Assembly: GCA_963693085.1 (NCBI GenBank) | Contig: OY856409.1 | Coordinates: 506,777,803 to 506,841,802, forward strand | Origin: Alisma plantago-aquatica | Lineage: Eukaryota > Streptophyta > Magnoliopsida > Alismatales > Alismataceae | Direction: 5' to 3' | DNA: 64,000 nt | Part shown: positions 61,511 to 64,000 of the stretch, piece after piece | Numbering within the stretch: the stretch's first letter is position 1 | Layout of the letters: the number at the start of each line of letters is the position of its first letter | Program-made: the position numbers and the translations under genes | The notes under the pieces: generated by a model | Told to the model about the DNA's origin: nothing | The model's database searches: none | Seen by the model: the letters and a program-made list of their open reading frames with translations, nothing else

Positions 61511-64000
61511 AATGTTACACCACGATCACACAATTACCATTAATCATGATATTAGGGCATAAAATTGAGGATTTGTCATAATACAAAGATCACCTGTAAC
61601 CTTTTCTTCTTTTTCAAACTGTTTGTTTTCTCGCATTGAACCACATAAACTAACTTTACAAGGGAATCTAAACATTGATTTCTCTAATCTAATTTCAACA
61701 GTAAAAATGCATGTATGAACATTCATTATGTTTCTCATACTTTTAAGCACATAAGACTTGCTGATTCACATATATTGCTAAAAGAGGAATAATGTTATAC
61801 ATCATCATTTACAACTCTCTCTTATTTCTTTACAAGGACCTAGAGTGATAAGGACTGGTGGAAAATAACTGTACTCAGACTTAAATCTTGTGGCAGATCT
61901 ACTATGATGCAATGACCTTCTTCAAGTCCATGTGATATCCCTAAAAAAATGTGAGTAGAGCGGTGAGTCTACTTGCTCAGTGAATGAGTACTTCAAAGAA
62001 ATAGTCTAAAGCACTGATATAATTACATATATACTTTTGAGCAACTGATGTCGATTATAGAAGCAGTAAGCTTTAAAGAGATTGATCATTTACAACCATA
62101 AATATGGCAGGATACTCTAGATATCAACAAGAGTAAATCAACATATGATAATTCTTGATTAATTTCAAAGAGAATTAATAATTGAGAAACATACAAAGAA
62201 TAATTCCTCGGAAACTGTACTTGAATCTTTCTTAGCCTTTCTTACTTATAAGAAACTCTTTAAAACTTATATTATCAAATTTTAGCTTATGCCCTGATCA
62301 TATGCAGTGTACTCTACAGATGAAGACTCGTAGCGAACTACAAACTCACCATACAAGACTTAGCTGACACACTCGAGAATGCGAAGCCTGACTACGTCGC
62401 TGGTCTGCAACAGGAAAATGGCTCTTTGGCCTCGACACACCTATTATGCCATAAAAATTGGAATCCTCCTCTAACCTGAGCACACAGGCAGAGAGTCAAG
62501 CCACCTATTGGCTTTACTGTACTCTAGTGCCACTAAGATCTCTGGTTGATGTTGGACACTACATTCTGTATTTTATGGAGACTTCCACTAGGGCTTCATC
62601 CCCCGTATCACCTATTAGTACGTTCGGACCCCCGTATACTGGAAACTACCAGGGTTAGGTCATTTCATCCCTACAGTGCAGACTTCTCATAGGGAATCTA
62701 TAGTGTTTAGGGCTCTTAAGCCTATTATCTTATTATTCTTGGAAAGCTCTTACTATATTGTATCTTTTCCCTTACTTATACTTGACTCTGGTATCTCTAT
62801 GGTACCATTTCTATTTATTTGAACTTTATATACAACATGTATATCATTCTAAACTTGGTCGAGAAATATACTCAAAACACTGTAATATACTGAGAAATCA
62901 ACATTTTATACCTACAGGCAGACTAAAATTCTTAAATAATAGAATACATGTCCACTTGATACTTTATACACTAGAATCATGCAATTGAACTTCTTAATAC
63001 ACTGATAAGAGTTAATTGCTTGACATACGAGTAATCATCATTTGCACCTGTAAATTATTTGTACTTTCTTGGAAAACATGCACCTCAACCCAGATCTTGA
63101 GTTGTGCATCACCACATCTCATACTGAGAACATTGATATCAAAATACTTGATTCATTGAACACCCTATCCTTAGGGATTCATTTACCTCATTCACTTATC
63201 ACATGGCTCTCATAAGGATTTCATGCGACATAAACATTTACTGAATAAAGACTACTATCCACAAATCATATAAAATCAATATATGTATGAAACCTTGGAA
63301 CTGGGATGAATTTGGGTTTCCATGCCATTCACTGAGATAGCATGCATTAATCATAAAATTGAATGAATAAAGTCTATCACGATATCTATTTGCAAATATC
63401 CAACTTTCCTTGCATCTAGGGTTTCACCCTCTTTACTGAGATATCAAACAAACACTATTCACATTAAATGAAATCCAAGATAGTATCTGACATATATGTA
63501 CTATGAATTCAGATAAACAATCATTCATAACCAAGGGGATCCAGATAAACAAATTTCTCTATTTAATTATACTTCAATTTCAGACATAGACAAATTCCTT
63601 ATATTTCAATTTACTCTTATAACCTCTACGAATACTTAGGGAATTCTCATTAGGATGCATTGTATACATTTCTAATATGATTTTATCATCTAAAATTCAT
63701 CCAAATAGAGGAAGAATCCATTTCATATCATTTTACAACAACTTAGATCAAACACATAATTCAGGGTTTGTAGTCGCATACTAAGCAATTAAAGATTAGG
63801 GATAATGTAACCAATTTTTGTGCAATATACTATTTAAAGGAAGTTCTCAATCACCATAAGGTGTGAAAAAACCTTAAAAACGCAGATCATCCCTGAAAAT
63901 CTTTATCTCATATCAAATCCCTAGCAATTCACCCGATTCTTCTTCCTTTCAACTCAGAAACCCTAAAAATGAGGGATTATGAAGAAAGAGTTAGAAAAGG
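61511..64000. other. No recognisable gene, LTR-like
   Basis: Non-coding in both strands. The tract at 61940-62000 ('gtgagtctacttgctcagtgaatgag') is of a kind common in chromovirus LTRs, so this may be the 5' LTR of the Tekay-like element. I could not show clear identity to 56301-59427, and the window ends inside it. Confidence 0.3.

Overview
This window is a stack of nested and decayed retrotransposons from a plant nuclear genome. I find no host protein gene, rRNA, tRNA gene or CRISPR array that I can support. The sequence is AT-rich, and all coding traces belong to plant lineages: Ty1/copia (a Sirevirus plus a second family with 2-kb LTRs), Ty3/gypsy (Athila-like, Tat-like, Tekay/Del-like), a plant LINE and a tRNA-derived SINE. 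This suggests an angiosperm with a large, repeat-rich genome; I cannot name the species.

Left part (1-9969). A heavily mutated copia element (Copia-1, + strand) enters from the left with leader, gag, pol and a 3' LTR (4396-6537). A related solo LTR (6594-8537) lies 56 bp further on. Next comes what looks like the end of an old Tat-type gypsy LTR, with a tRNA-Arg-like primer binding site at 9970.

Middle stack (9970-33075). The decayed Tat-like element carries a gag remnant (13990-14399) split by an 8.3-kb Sirevirus copia element (14405-29271, target duplication GAAGG). The host gag resumes at 29277. The Sirevirus gag is in turn split by a 6.5-kb gag-only, Athila-like gypsy element (15988-22531) of the TR-GAG kind. 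The Sirevirus has palindrome clusters in its LTRs and again in an unusual spacer between gag and pol.

Right stack (32565-54180). A gypsy gag-pro gene remnant is split into 32565-33075 and 53845-54180 by an element with two LTRs of about 2.85 kb (LTR-B: 33076-33231 plus 46101-48816; LTR-C: 50906-53844) around a 2.1-kb interior in which I see no coding. LTR-B was itself hit by a minus-strand copia element (Copia-2, 33232-46095, target duplication ATTTG). Copia-2 contains a solo LTR of the B/C superfamily (LTR-A, 39940-43273, target duplication ACTAC) and a truncated Athila gag-pol block (33499-36990). LTR-C carries a 104-bp SINE with a perfect 15-bp target duplication.

Far right (54175-64000). 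There is a minus-strand LINE fragment, then a minus-strand Tekay-like chromovirus remnant with LTR, integrase end, RNase H and reverse transcriptase, then about 2.5 kb without recognisable coding. All pol genes are broken by stops, frameshifts or deletions, so no element here looks autonomous. Boundaries are strongest where target duplications were read directly.
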